From contig JAJEKB010021337.1 in NCBI GenBank assembly GCA_022393335.1, forward strand, positions 1,505,452 through 1,569,451: DNA of 64,000 nt, in the 5' to 3' direction. This document shows, one piece after another, positions 36,080 to 46,150 of the stretch. This DNA comes from Macrotrachela quadricornifera (lineage: Eukaryota; Rotifera; Eurotatoria; Philodinida; Philodinidae). Both the position numbers and the translations under genes were made by a program. Each line of letters starts with the position of its first letter. The stretch's first letter is position 1. The notes below the pieces were generated by a model. The model made no database searches. It was not told where the DNA came from and saw nothing but the letters and a program-made list of their open reading frames with translations.

Positions 36080-38950
36080 ATGGGCTTATATAAAATAACA
36101 AAAGTTATTGTAGAGTATTTCACAGTGCATCTTTTGGTAAAAAATGTTAAGAGAAATGCTTCAGACATTGAAACAGAAAATACACACACCGCCCGATAAT
36201 GGATTAAAGAACGATGGGCATATGCAACAGATGGAAATTCATATATTTCGTAATAGTATTACAATATAAGCAGACTATTTCTCTTCACATCTCAGGCAAA
36301 AAATGTATGTCTTATCTTTTTTCTCTCGTTCTATTATCAACATATCACACTTCCTCATGTTCATTCTATAATTATAAAATGTTCAATGCCATCTCTTGCA
36401 TCAGTTTCTATACTTAACTGTTTCGAAAATAGAATGCATATAATCGAGCATTGAAAGTAAAAAAATTTCAACTAACTATTCAGTATTATTAATCCACAGC
36501 AAAGTACAAGGATAAAGATATAAGTGTTTTGCTTTTCTTGAGTGATACTATTTTCATATATTGATTTAGACCCTATGCAATCTGATCAATCACTTGCAAT
36601 ACCACAAAAGAAACTTCGTTGTTCTAATCATTCATATGTAAATTGATCTTCTGTCGTATTATCATCGATGAATATATGTATTAAGCAAAACAATATATTC
36701 GAACAGGACACTGGTGGTGAAGCTAATATTTATATGTTTATCATGGAATATTTGATAAATTCTTTGACGATAAATATTGACTTAAGTTGTGAACAAAGTA
36801 GATGACTAAAATCGTTGTGTTACGTGTAATGTTTATTCTTTTGCTCTGTTACTTCCTATTGAGTAACAGATTCAAAATATTTTAGTCAAGACAGATGTAA
36901 AATAAATGAACAAATCTCTAACAAATGTTGTTATAATAATTTATTTGTTATGTGATCATTTATTAATCGATTAACTAATAATATCCATTTATTTTCGGCC
37001 AGTCAAATAGTTGACTAGAAATTTGATTCTAATTGTTCATTTTGACATAGAAAATTCAATCGTTATACTAACTTGACAAATTCATGATGTAAGAAACAAA
37101 ATAAATGACTAAGATTATTGGAAATGGGATATTCAAACGGAAAAATGGAATCGTAGAGAACATTCATTTCTCATCTATTCTTCGTATTGGATCACTCGGA
37201 CAAATGCTTTAAATGAAAGTAAGAAAAAAACTAAATAAATCTGTTCTCCTAATAATGATTATTCATATTACCATATCATATTCGTTCAACTAATCAATAT
37301 GAAATCATCATTTCAATTTTCATCAAATAAGTAAACAAATCTTTGCAAAATGTGTTTGGCATCGTAAGAAGAATGGAATTATCGCACCATTTGAAATAAA
37401 ATTCTCTTTCAAAATATCATTTCAAAACGAACAGGATATATGAATAGAACATTCTTAATAAATATATATTTGCCATATGAATTTCAAATGATTTTATCAA
37501 TTGACAGTTTTAGTTTAAAAATTAGTAAAATAAATGAATGAAACTTTCCTACTAATAATATATTTGAAATGTACCTGTTGTTTATATAATTATCTTCCAT
37601 GTTCAGTTTTTGATTACTAACATAGTTGAATAGATATTTACTTATCATGCTCTTCTTCCTTGGCATTATCTTTGCCATTGTCAAATGAGAGCATAACAAT
37701 TGTAAAAACAAAAAATGTCTTCTGTTTTTAAATTGATTACAAAAACTGATTTATTTTTTTAATAATATTATTTCAGGTATTCGTTTTTTGATTGTGCTGA
37801 AAAATTGAATAATGTAACATAACTAATGATGATTATGGAAAAATCAAAATTTTAGTCAAAAACTACACATGATAATTAATGTGAATAGAATTTTTCATTG
37901 ATTTTATTGCATCAATTACTCATTTTTTTTTATGACGAAAAATTAAATACTGTAGAAGCTAGAAAATAATTCTGTTTAATTTTTGAGAGTGAGAGTGAGG
38001 AAAAAACAGAAAGGAACTTATTCTTGGAGCGGAATTGATTTCACAATGTTTAACATGGCGTAATAGAATCCATTCTCTTCCTTTAGTGATCTATAGTCTT
38101 GTTGAGAATGTGAGTGAATTTTGTCTTCCTTCACATTTTTACAGTCGTACCATTCAATGTTATTTCTAATCTAATGACACTTTAAAAATTTGTAAAACTC
38201 ATACAAATTCTAAAAGGACAATGCTTGTTAAACATTCGCACACTCGTTTGATAACATCATACTAATTAAAGTATATGAAAATGAAATCGATGGTTCACAC
38301 TTCGAAAATAATATCTTTTATATGAATCTTACTGTGTTTTTCTTTGACTCTTTTATTCAATCTGTCAAGCTGATATTTATTTTCATTGAGTAACATAAAT
38401 GCACAACTTTTACTGTTTGCAGATTGATTAATGCCAGGCTAATTATATGCTATTGTTAATAACAAAAGTTTCAGTTCACTTTTTTGTTTTGACTCGATTA
38501 CTATATGTATTATTTTTAAAATTGATCTTATTAATATCGCATTTATTTTCTCTATTAAGAAAAGAAAATATTTCAAAGTAAACAATTTCTCTAGAAATAA
38601 ATTAAGAATTTACTGTTAAGTAAAATGAAGAGGAAGTATGTTTTTTTATTTAAAATTTATGTTATATAGAGTTTTGTTCTTTGAAAAAGTCAAATGTTGC
38701 TAATAAAATTCTTTTTTTTTTGCTGACATTTTCTTGAAGTATATATTTAATTATTTTAATTTTTTCAGAAGAAAAAAGGATTTTCGTAATACAAAAAAAC
38801 TAGCAATAAATGAGAAAACAGAGATGTCGTAGTGAATTTAATAGAGAAGATGTAACCGTTCATTGAGGATTGTCATTCGATAAAAGTATAGTATGTTTGG
38901 ATTTGATTTCGGAGTTTAATCGGTAACGATAATCCTATAAAATTCGTTAG
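36080..38950. other. AT-rich intergenic region
   Basis: No gene could be supported over 2.9 kb. A short plus-strand run near 36574-36645 (MQSDQSLAIPQKKLRCSNHS) looks exon-like but is isolated. Confidence 0.4.
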
Positions 38951-39068
38951 GAAAGTCAGACAAAGAAAAAGCGTGACGATTTGTATTATTTCCAATATTC
39001 CCACCATAAATATATGGTGTATCCTTCATTAATACCGTATCATATTTTCAATCGTTGGTTTAGTTTGA

Positions 39069-40126
39069 TTAATTCGATATGAAATTCTTTCTTTGATTTG
39101 ATAAAATTTTCTGTCTTGCATTATATGTTGCTTGTGGACCATAAATTAGCGTGAGTCCCATGCTTAATGAATAAACACTAAGTGTATAACGTAGTAGTTC
39201 GAGTATCTTTGAAAAAAAAGATAGATTAGAATTACAAAAACCCATTTTCGTTCGAACCAAAATGAAGAATTAAATTTATTAGACAGAGAATCGTAAATAT
39301 TATTATAAATGTTAGAAAACCACTGTTCATGTTGAATATCAAAGATTCGTAAATTTAGTAAATGAGATTTAATTAATTTTTCTCATCGATTTGCAATCAA
39401 GATATGCTTTATTATTCATTGTCGAAATAAATAACACTTGAATTTGACGAAAGAAATATTTTAATGATTAATTCAAATTGATTAAAAGTAATTTGTAGCA
39501 TAGTTAACGACACATTTGTTAAATAATTTAATACAATTGGATGTAATTCTTTTTTTGTTTTGATCTTAGAAAATTGATGTAAATTATGAATAGATAGACG
39601 ATGAATTTGAGGAATATAAGATAATATTGTATTAAGTGCATTTAGATATAATCTATTCATGATAATAAGATATTTAATAGGACTAACATCACTAGTTGTA
39701 ATAGGTAATAAATTAAATTCATCAACTCCTTTTAATGATAAATTGTATTTTTATTTCATACATTATCGACACAACGGATAATCAATGATGAAAGGTAAGG
39801 TAAAGAAATCAAATGAATAAGAAGTTCTTCAAGATATTTTGATTTAATATTACAAAGATTAAATTTTTCAAGTCGAATAAATTTTAATAGACTAGAAGTT
39901 GGTGAGAAAATACGATTAATAATTAATGGATTTGATAGACGAACTAGCGTTATTCGATGTTGATATGAACAATTAATTGATTCGTATAGGAAAAGTTGAA
40001 TCATGCAAAAGATTTCAAAATCGAGTATTGAGATTTAAAAATGCTTGATACACATGATAAAAATATAGAAAATCAAAAATTTCATTTGAAAGATCTTCAA
40101 ATTGAGTGTGAGTATCTCCTAATAAA
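39069..40126 (-). pseudogene. F-box/LRR-type gene remnant
   Basis: Landmarks of a large bdelloid F-box family appear in order on the minus strand. The F-box itself is FEDLSNEIFDFLYFYHVYQA then FLNLNTRF near 40100-40020. Leucine-rich segments follow: YLEELLIHLISLPYLSSLII near 39835, LNTILSYIPQIHRLSIHNL near 39630, then HEQWFSNIY, and FWFERKWVF near 39260. At least one stop follows the F-box, and the frame changes between 39756 and 39660 and again before 39412. Family members normally recruit substrates to SCF ubiquitin ligases. This copy is not translatable as a whole. Confidence 0.6.
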
Positions 40127-41324
40127 CTAAACAACAAAAAGTAGATTTTGTTAAAAACTATTTTCTTTTGACTCATTTCCATGAATCGAATATGAATTTC
40201 TTTCCTTTGTTGTTGTTGTTAATAAGATTATATTTCTGTCGTTTTTTCTGTTCCATTTCAAAGTTAAAATAAAATTTCTAAAATGTTAAATACAATATAA
40301 AGTTGTGTAATAACACTTAGTTTTTTTTTCTCGCAACCTTGTTTATTGTACATAAGAGAAAAAGAATAGAGAATACAAGATATTGTACAATCAGTTGTAA
40401 TCTTACAGAAAAAAAAACATGCATTGTTCTTATAGCAATCATCGAATTTCTGTTGCATTTGAACATACTAAAAGAAAATGTGTCGTGCGTAGAATATGTT
40501 GTATATATATTTCTTTCGTTCTGTCTGCTGACTGTTTCTTCACCTTCTTACTTCAAACATACAGCTATATATAAACAACGTTATTAAACGTACAAAACTT
40601 GTTTTTCTTCATCTTAATTATTTTTCGTTCGATTATTTATTTGTTAAAAATACGTCATTTACGACCAATGATTTAGAGAGGACTACCATTAAGTGGTCTA
40701 ATAGAGATCGAATTGCTTCAGGAATGGACAGATTCTACAACCTGACCTCGTTGAATTTTCACCGTGATAATAATTAAATCAAAAAATATATGAATCACAT
40801 GCTTCTGAGAAAAAAAAGACAAATTTTGCCATATCGTAGATTTGAACCATGCTTTCAGAATGTGTTGTACATTGTATTGCAAAGTGTGGTACATGCGACA
40901 CATTTTATTTTAGTGTGAAGACAAAGTTTAGCGGGGAATTTTATTTTATCCAATGTCTTTCTATTAGGCATCAAATTTCAAAATCCAAGAAGCTTGTCAA
41001 AAGTATAAGAACAATAATCATCGATCATTAGTTTAGTAAGTTTTGTAGACAAAAAATATTGCGAAGAATGACCAGAAGAAAATATTGATTTTGTATAATA
41101 GACAAGAGTTGAAGTTTGGTAATATTTAAAAAATACGCTACATAATCAATGATCTGATATTCATGTGGAATTTTAACATAATAAACTGAATCTATATTGA
41201 TCGACTTATTGTATGGAGAAGTTCTTTCAATCATCATCTATATATCTATATATATATATATATATATGGATATGGTTTCATGGGTAGTCAACTGCAAAAA
41301 CACAAGATTCTCAAAAAAAATTCC
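40127..41324. other. Intergenic, nothing assigned
   Basis: Several short open frames on both strands match no family. A TA/TC-rich microsatellite sits at 41236-41268 just before the piggyBac left end. Confidence 0.35.
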
Positions 41325-41728
41325 TTAACACTCGTACTACCAACTAGGGTCATTTTAGACTCTGTTCTGGAAAAACCAGAAAATCAGTAGAAAATTGTTT
41401 TTACACCTCAGATTAGAATAGTGAATGGCATCCTTTAGTTATAGAACTATGAAGCGCATCATAGAAGAAAAATAAATGTGATGAACTTGTTTTGTTGTGT
41501 CGATTATTTTCTCTATTATCGTACCTCTCTTTGCTTTGATATAGAAGGCAAATACATTCTTTCCCCTTTCCTTTTTACTCTTCATGACGTCATTTACATT
41601 CTGCTCGTTTATGACTCGGGAATTTTCTATTACACCATTGTGACGTCATTGTATATCTCGAATTTTCGTCTGCTCTATTGTAAGTATAAATTGAATGATA
41701 ACAACCAAAAAATTGTAAATTTAAAACG

Positions 41729-43590
41729 ATGGAAAGCAAAAGTTGGTTAAAAGAAGAAAGCGACGACGATTTTTCTTACGAGTCTACCGAGAGTACCTCG
41801 GACACAGAAGATACTGCAAGCGAAACGTCGGAGGCTGAAGAAGAAACCAATCCAGAAAGTATTGTCTCACACAAAGATTATGATCAAAAGAAACTATTCG
41901 TATCCAAATCTAGAATGATCTGGATCGCAATTTCGTCGAGATGTAACTCTGAGGCCTGGATCGTCAATATTCACCGAACATATATCTTCTGTGGAAGACG
42001 CCTTTCTTTGCTTCATGTCAGAAGAAATGCTGAACAAAATAGTATTTTATTCAAACATTGAAGGAAATCGTAAACATGTATCCAGAGATGAATGGAAAGA
42101 CATTACAATAATCGAACTCAAGGCATTTATCGGACTTTTGCTACTCGCCGGATTACTAGGAAAGTCCATTAGAATCCTCTATTTTTTGTGCCATTATGTC
42201 TAGAACTCGGTTTGAAATAATAATTTCTTCAATAAGGTTTGCTGAACTAGCAACAAGAGATCATAGAAGACGAACAGATAAATTTGTGGCGATGCGTGAA
42301 ATTTGATCATATTTTCGAAACAACACGAGAAGATGCTATATACCAGGAGCGTCTGTCACCATTGATGAACAACTATTCGGATTCAGAGCAGAGTTGTAAC
42401 CGAACTAGAATTTTCAAACCGGGTCGGTCCGGCTGGTGACCGGCCGGTTGAAAAAACTTTTTAGACCGGTAAAAACTGGCCAATATATCAGGCCATTTAC
42501 TGTCGGTTAAAAAGGAGAGGTCCAGAAAAAGATCCATTTTTGTATTTTTTTCTCACATTTCCATTGGTCTACAACAAGAAATATATGGGGCTATAGTCAT
42601 TTATATCTGTAGAGTTGCTAAACGATGAGCATGTGCTGTTTCTTTTTCGAGAAAAAGCAGACATCTACCCAACACTTGATTGCTTATGTGCAAATCTTGA
42701 ATTTTTTCACCTAGATTTTAGCAAAAAGCAAAATTTTTTTTTAAAGTCACGGATCAGCCTTAAATCTAGTCTATAGCAAGCCACTAATGAGATTACTTGA
42801 GAAGTTTATATCAAGTCACACTGTTATAACTGTACTGCTCAGGAAATAAAATAAATCTCCGTTAAAAAACTAAAAATATTTAGATAAATTAAAGAAAATA
42901 AAACTGATAATTCTTGAAACAATACAATTATTTTTATACTTGCAACCTAAATTTGCTGTTAAGAAAAAACTGTAAAAAAATTGTAAAATTTAGTTTTTGA
43001 CTGTGAACCCTGAGGAGGAATAGGGATGATTTTTTGGAGTAAAAGATTTCTGTAGACCGGTAAAAACCGGTGAAGACCGGCCGGACCGGCTACAACTCTG
43101 ATTCAGAGAAAATTGCCCCTTCTGTCAATACACTTCTTCAAAATCTGCTAAATACGGTATCAAAATATGGTTATGTGTTGATGTCGACTCTTGTTATATA
43201 TTCGATGCAGTACCCTATATTGGGGGCCAACCTAATCAGTCGAGATAGAAATCGATTGGTGCTAATGTCGTCCTAGAATTGATGGAGCCGATGTATGATT
43301 CCAACAGAAATGTCACAACCGATAATTTTTTTTACTAGTATTCCATTAGTCAAACAATTGCAATCAAAGCAATTGACATTGGTAGGAACTCTCCGAAAAA
43401 ATAAGCCCAAAGTTCCTGCAGAGTTTTACACAAAAAGAAGTCGTGACATCGGATCATCCATGTTTGGTTTCCACGATAATCTGACTCTCATGTCATTCGT
43501 ACCAAAAAAGACAAACCTGTCTTACAAGGGAACATATTTGAGTGTTCTCACGCAAAAGGAGATTTCAATCATAGTATCATGTAGGGTTTC
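41729..43590 (+). pseudogene. piggyBac transposase, frameshifted and interrupted
   Basis: ATG 41729 begins an acidic N-terminus (DDDFSYESTESTSDTEDTAS). After a frameshift before 41990 the frame gives SVEDAFLCFMSEEMLNKIVF, then IELKAFIGLLLLAGL, IMSRTRFEIIISSIRFAE, and VTIDEQLFGFR (first catalytic Asp). A 712-bp hAT derivative interrupts here. Reading resumes with CPFCQYTSSKSAKYGIK, then CVDVDSCYIFDAVPYIGG (second Asp), TDNFFTSIPLVKQLQ (third Asp), LTLVGTLRKNKPKVPAEF. At least three further stops or frame changes are present, and the C-terminal cysteine-rich finger is missing. The DDD core order is diagnostic for piggyBac. The copy is inactive. Confidence 0.75.
42389..43100. mobile_element. Non-autonomous hAT inside piggyBac, 8-bp target duplication
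   Basis: The ends are CAGAGTTGTAACCG and CGGCTACAACTCTG (one mismatch), flanked on both sides by ATTCAGAG (42381-42388 and 43101-43108). GACCGGCCGG words are clustered at both ends in inverted orientation. Length 712 bp, no coding capacity. Superfamily follows from the CAG terminus and 8-bp duplication. Confidence 0.9.
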
Positions 43591-43600
43591 CCATAGGTAT

Positions 43601-44267
43601 CTCATATATAAATATCTTAGCTGCCTGTTCTTGAATATGAAGGAAAAAAATACTTCAACTTTTCCAGTTTTTGACCTTATTGGACTTATATATATTTAAA
43701 AAATTTTTTTTTCAAAATTTGCGAATTTACTAAAACCATTGATGTTTTACTAAAAACCAATAATTTTAAGCTACGAATACTCATTTTTCGATGGAATTCT
43801 ATATTAAAAATTGTCGAAATATTCTTAAAAGTCGTTTTTACTTCTGTTAGATCTGAAGTTTTTCATTATCGTTTGTTCCAATTTCATTGCATATGCAAAT
43901 TTGATATTTATGTTTATTAATCACTCACTCTTGATAGAAATATACATCACAGTTTAATTCAAATCAGATTGTTCTCTTTTCGTCTCTTTTATTTCGATAC
44001 ATCATATACTCTTCTCTCTAAGAAATAATTTCTTTTTTTTCCTGTATACAAACGCTTGTTTCACAAAAGTAAAAGTTTGTATAGAAAGCACAAGAAAAGA
44101 ATTTTGTCGATCCAAAGTTGATTTAGTGTCTGACTATATATGACATTTATTCATTGGTTTGTCGGTCCAATAATAAAATATCGAAAAGACCGAGAAGGAG
44201 ACGTGGTAGGTAACTCCAGTTTTTCGACATTTTATCATTCGACGTTTCGATATCCAACATATTCATT
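43601..44267. other. Spacer between piggyBac relic and next hAT derivative
   Basis: No gene or repeat supported. Confidence 0.35.
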
Positions 44268-44275
44268 GTTAGGTA

Positions 44276-45622
44276 CATAGGCGGCGGAGCCATTAGGCCT
44301 GGGTAGACACGAGCCTACCCTAGTTTAGAACTGGGTAGGCTTGGGTAGGCTCTAGCTATACTAGATCGAAGGTCTGAGTAGGCTCAATTCAATGTGAAAA
44401 CTGGTCGATTTAATTCCAAAGTAATTATTTTACTCGATTATTCTCCAATTGTTGTGAAGAGGTAAACGGCGGCTTGCAGAAAACTGCAAAAACTAGTTTT
44501 TATATGACTCTTAGCTAAATCAGCACGACTGTAAACAGTAATTTTGAGGAGCTTATCGCACATTTTATAACTCCTGTATTATAGCCTGATTTTATTGTTC
44601 ATAAATGGTTGTAATAATTGAGATACGCAAATAGTCCGCTTTTTAGTGATCGTTTTTGCTGCTACGACCTTATAAAATACGATTTGAATATGGCGTCTTT
44701 ACCATGTAGTTTTTACAGCCATTTATTAGAAGAAATTGGAATCTCATTTATAGTATAGAAGTCCTGACAGCTTTTAAACTGTCCACGTTTCAAAGTTCTT
44801 AGAAGTAGCTTTCGTCGAGTCTTACAGTTTTTCAGAGATTTAAAAATTTCAATAACAATAAAGAAGAGTTCCAATACATTCTCGTTATAAGATGTTACAG
44901 TTTATAAAATGTTTTTGTTAAAACACTTATGAAAGTTCTCAGGAATCCTTAAACTAGTTTTCAAACGAGTGTTTTTAGTAGATCTAACAGACCAACTCGT
45001 CTGAAGAAGTTTTTTAAAATGGAATGGAGCTCTACTGCAGTGTGGTATATAGGATGATAGCATTACTTTATCGATTTTTATCGCTCACATTTGAATGTTT
45101 GAATGTGTAAAGAATTGATAAAATATGTTTTTCGAATAAAATAAATGATTACCATTACAGCTAACCACTCCTTTCATAGCTGCTACGACTGAGCACTTTT
45201 TCAGCCTGATAAATTCAACGAATACATACCTGTGTACAACGAATTATTGACGTTTAGATCATGTTATTAACCCTCTTATGCATCAAAAGGATTAGAGTCA
45301 TTTGATCTCAACAGTGTTCACTCTAATCTTGTTTTAAAAAGCCAAAACAGAAGTCTTTTTCGGTTATGATCGGTTTTGCTTGTGTACATGAACTCTCTTT
45401 TATTTCCTTTGCAACATACTTTTACTTCATTATGAATTCTTGATTTCGTTCGACGCAATAGAAACTGTACAGTTACTAAACTTCTATACAAATACATGCA
45501 CTGCGAAAATCTATAGTAGTTATTATTATAAATAGAGAAAGATCGCTCTTCAACTGATTTTCGAGGCCGTTCATACTAAAAACTTGAGCCTACCCTAGGC
45601 TGAAATCACTCCGCCGCCTATG
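44276..45622. mobile_element. Non-autonomous hAT-like element with GTTAGGTA duplication
   Basis: Terminal inverted repeats are CATAGGCGGCGGAG (44276) and CTCCGCCGCCTATG (ending 45622), perfect over 14 bp. GTTAGGTA flanks both sides (44268-44275 and 45623-45630). GGGTAGGCT/AGCCTACCC words are repeated just inside the ends. Length 1347 bp, no coding region. Confidence 0.9.
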
Positions 45623-45744
45623 GTTAGGTAGTATTATACTTTCCATAGACTTATATAACACATGCGTTATTAAGATTATTCTTATCTTTCATTCTAATTT
45701 TTGTTGATTCTTTACTTTATTTCATTTTTGCGTTCTCGTTACAT

Positions 45745-45930
45745 ATGATCTTGTACATTCTCTTCTTTCGTTCTGTGTTCTCTTATCATATGTGTTTGAC
45801 GTATTCACTCTCTCTCTATGTTCATCGTTATGTATTCACTTATCGTATTCACTTTCTCTTTGTATTTCACTATATGTATTCACTTTGTTCTTGTATTCAT
45901 TTCGACATATTCATTACTGTATTCACTCTC
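45745..45930 (+). repeat. Degenerate GTATTCACT array
   Basis: GTATTCACT followed by a CTCTCTTT- or TTGTT-type tract recurs about seven times at 20-30 bp spacing. It precedes a TATA-like site. Confidence 0.55.
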
Positions 45931-45958
45931 TCTTCGTGTGATCTCGGCGCTATGTCAT

Positions 45959-45990
45959 CTATATAAGGCGTAGCTCGCTTCAAAATAAAC
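45959..45990 (+). promoter_or_regulatory. TATA box with nearby AATAAA, LTR-like
   Basis: CTATATAAGGCG at about 45958 is followed within 25 bp by AATAAA at 45985. This spacing is typical of the U3/R region of a long terminal repeat, but also of a strong core promoter. No retroelement coding region accompanies it, so a solo LTR or stray promoter is possible. Confidence 0.3.
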
Positions 45991-46150
45991 ATGCTTTTCA
46001 CCGAGAATCATTTATCTCCATCAAGATCGATTTTTCCTCAATATAAAGCCTCACATTCATCTTTTTATTGATTGAAGGTTTCTAATTATTGTCTTGCAAT
46101 ACAAATTTACTAATCTGTGGAGAAAATTTAATCATTTTTTTTTAAAATAG

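Larger units (their letters stand above)
41329..43600 (+). mobile_element. piggyBac element relic
   Basis: A TTAA at 41325-41328 precedes CACTCGTACTACCAACTAGG, a plausible piggyBac left terminus, 400 bp upstream of a transposase remnant. No inverted match followed by TTAA was found downstream, so the right end is deleted or too diverged to see. A non-autonomous hAT is inserted in the transposase. Confidence 0.55.
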
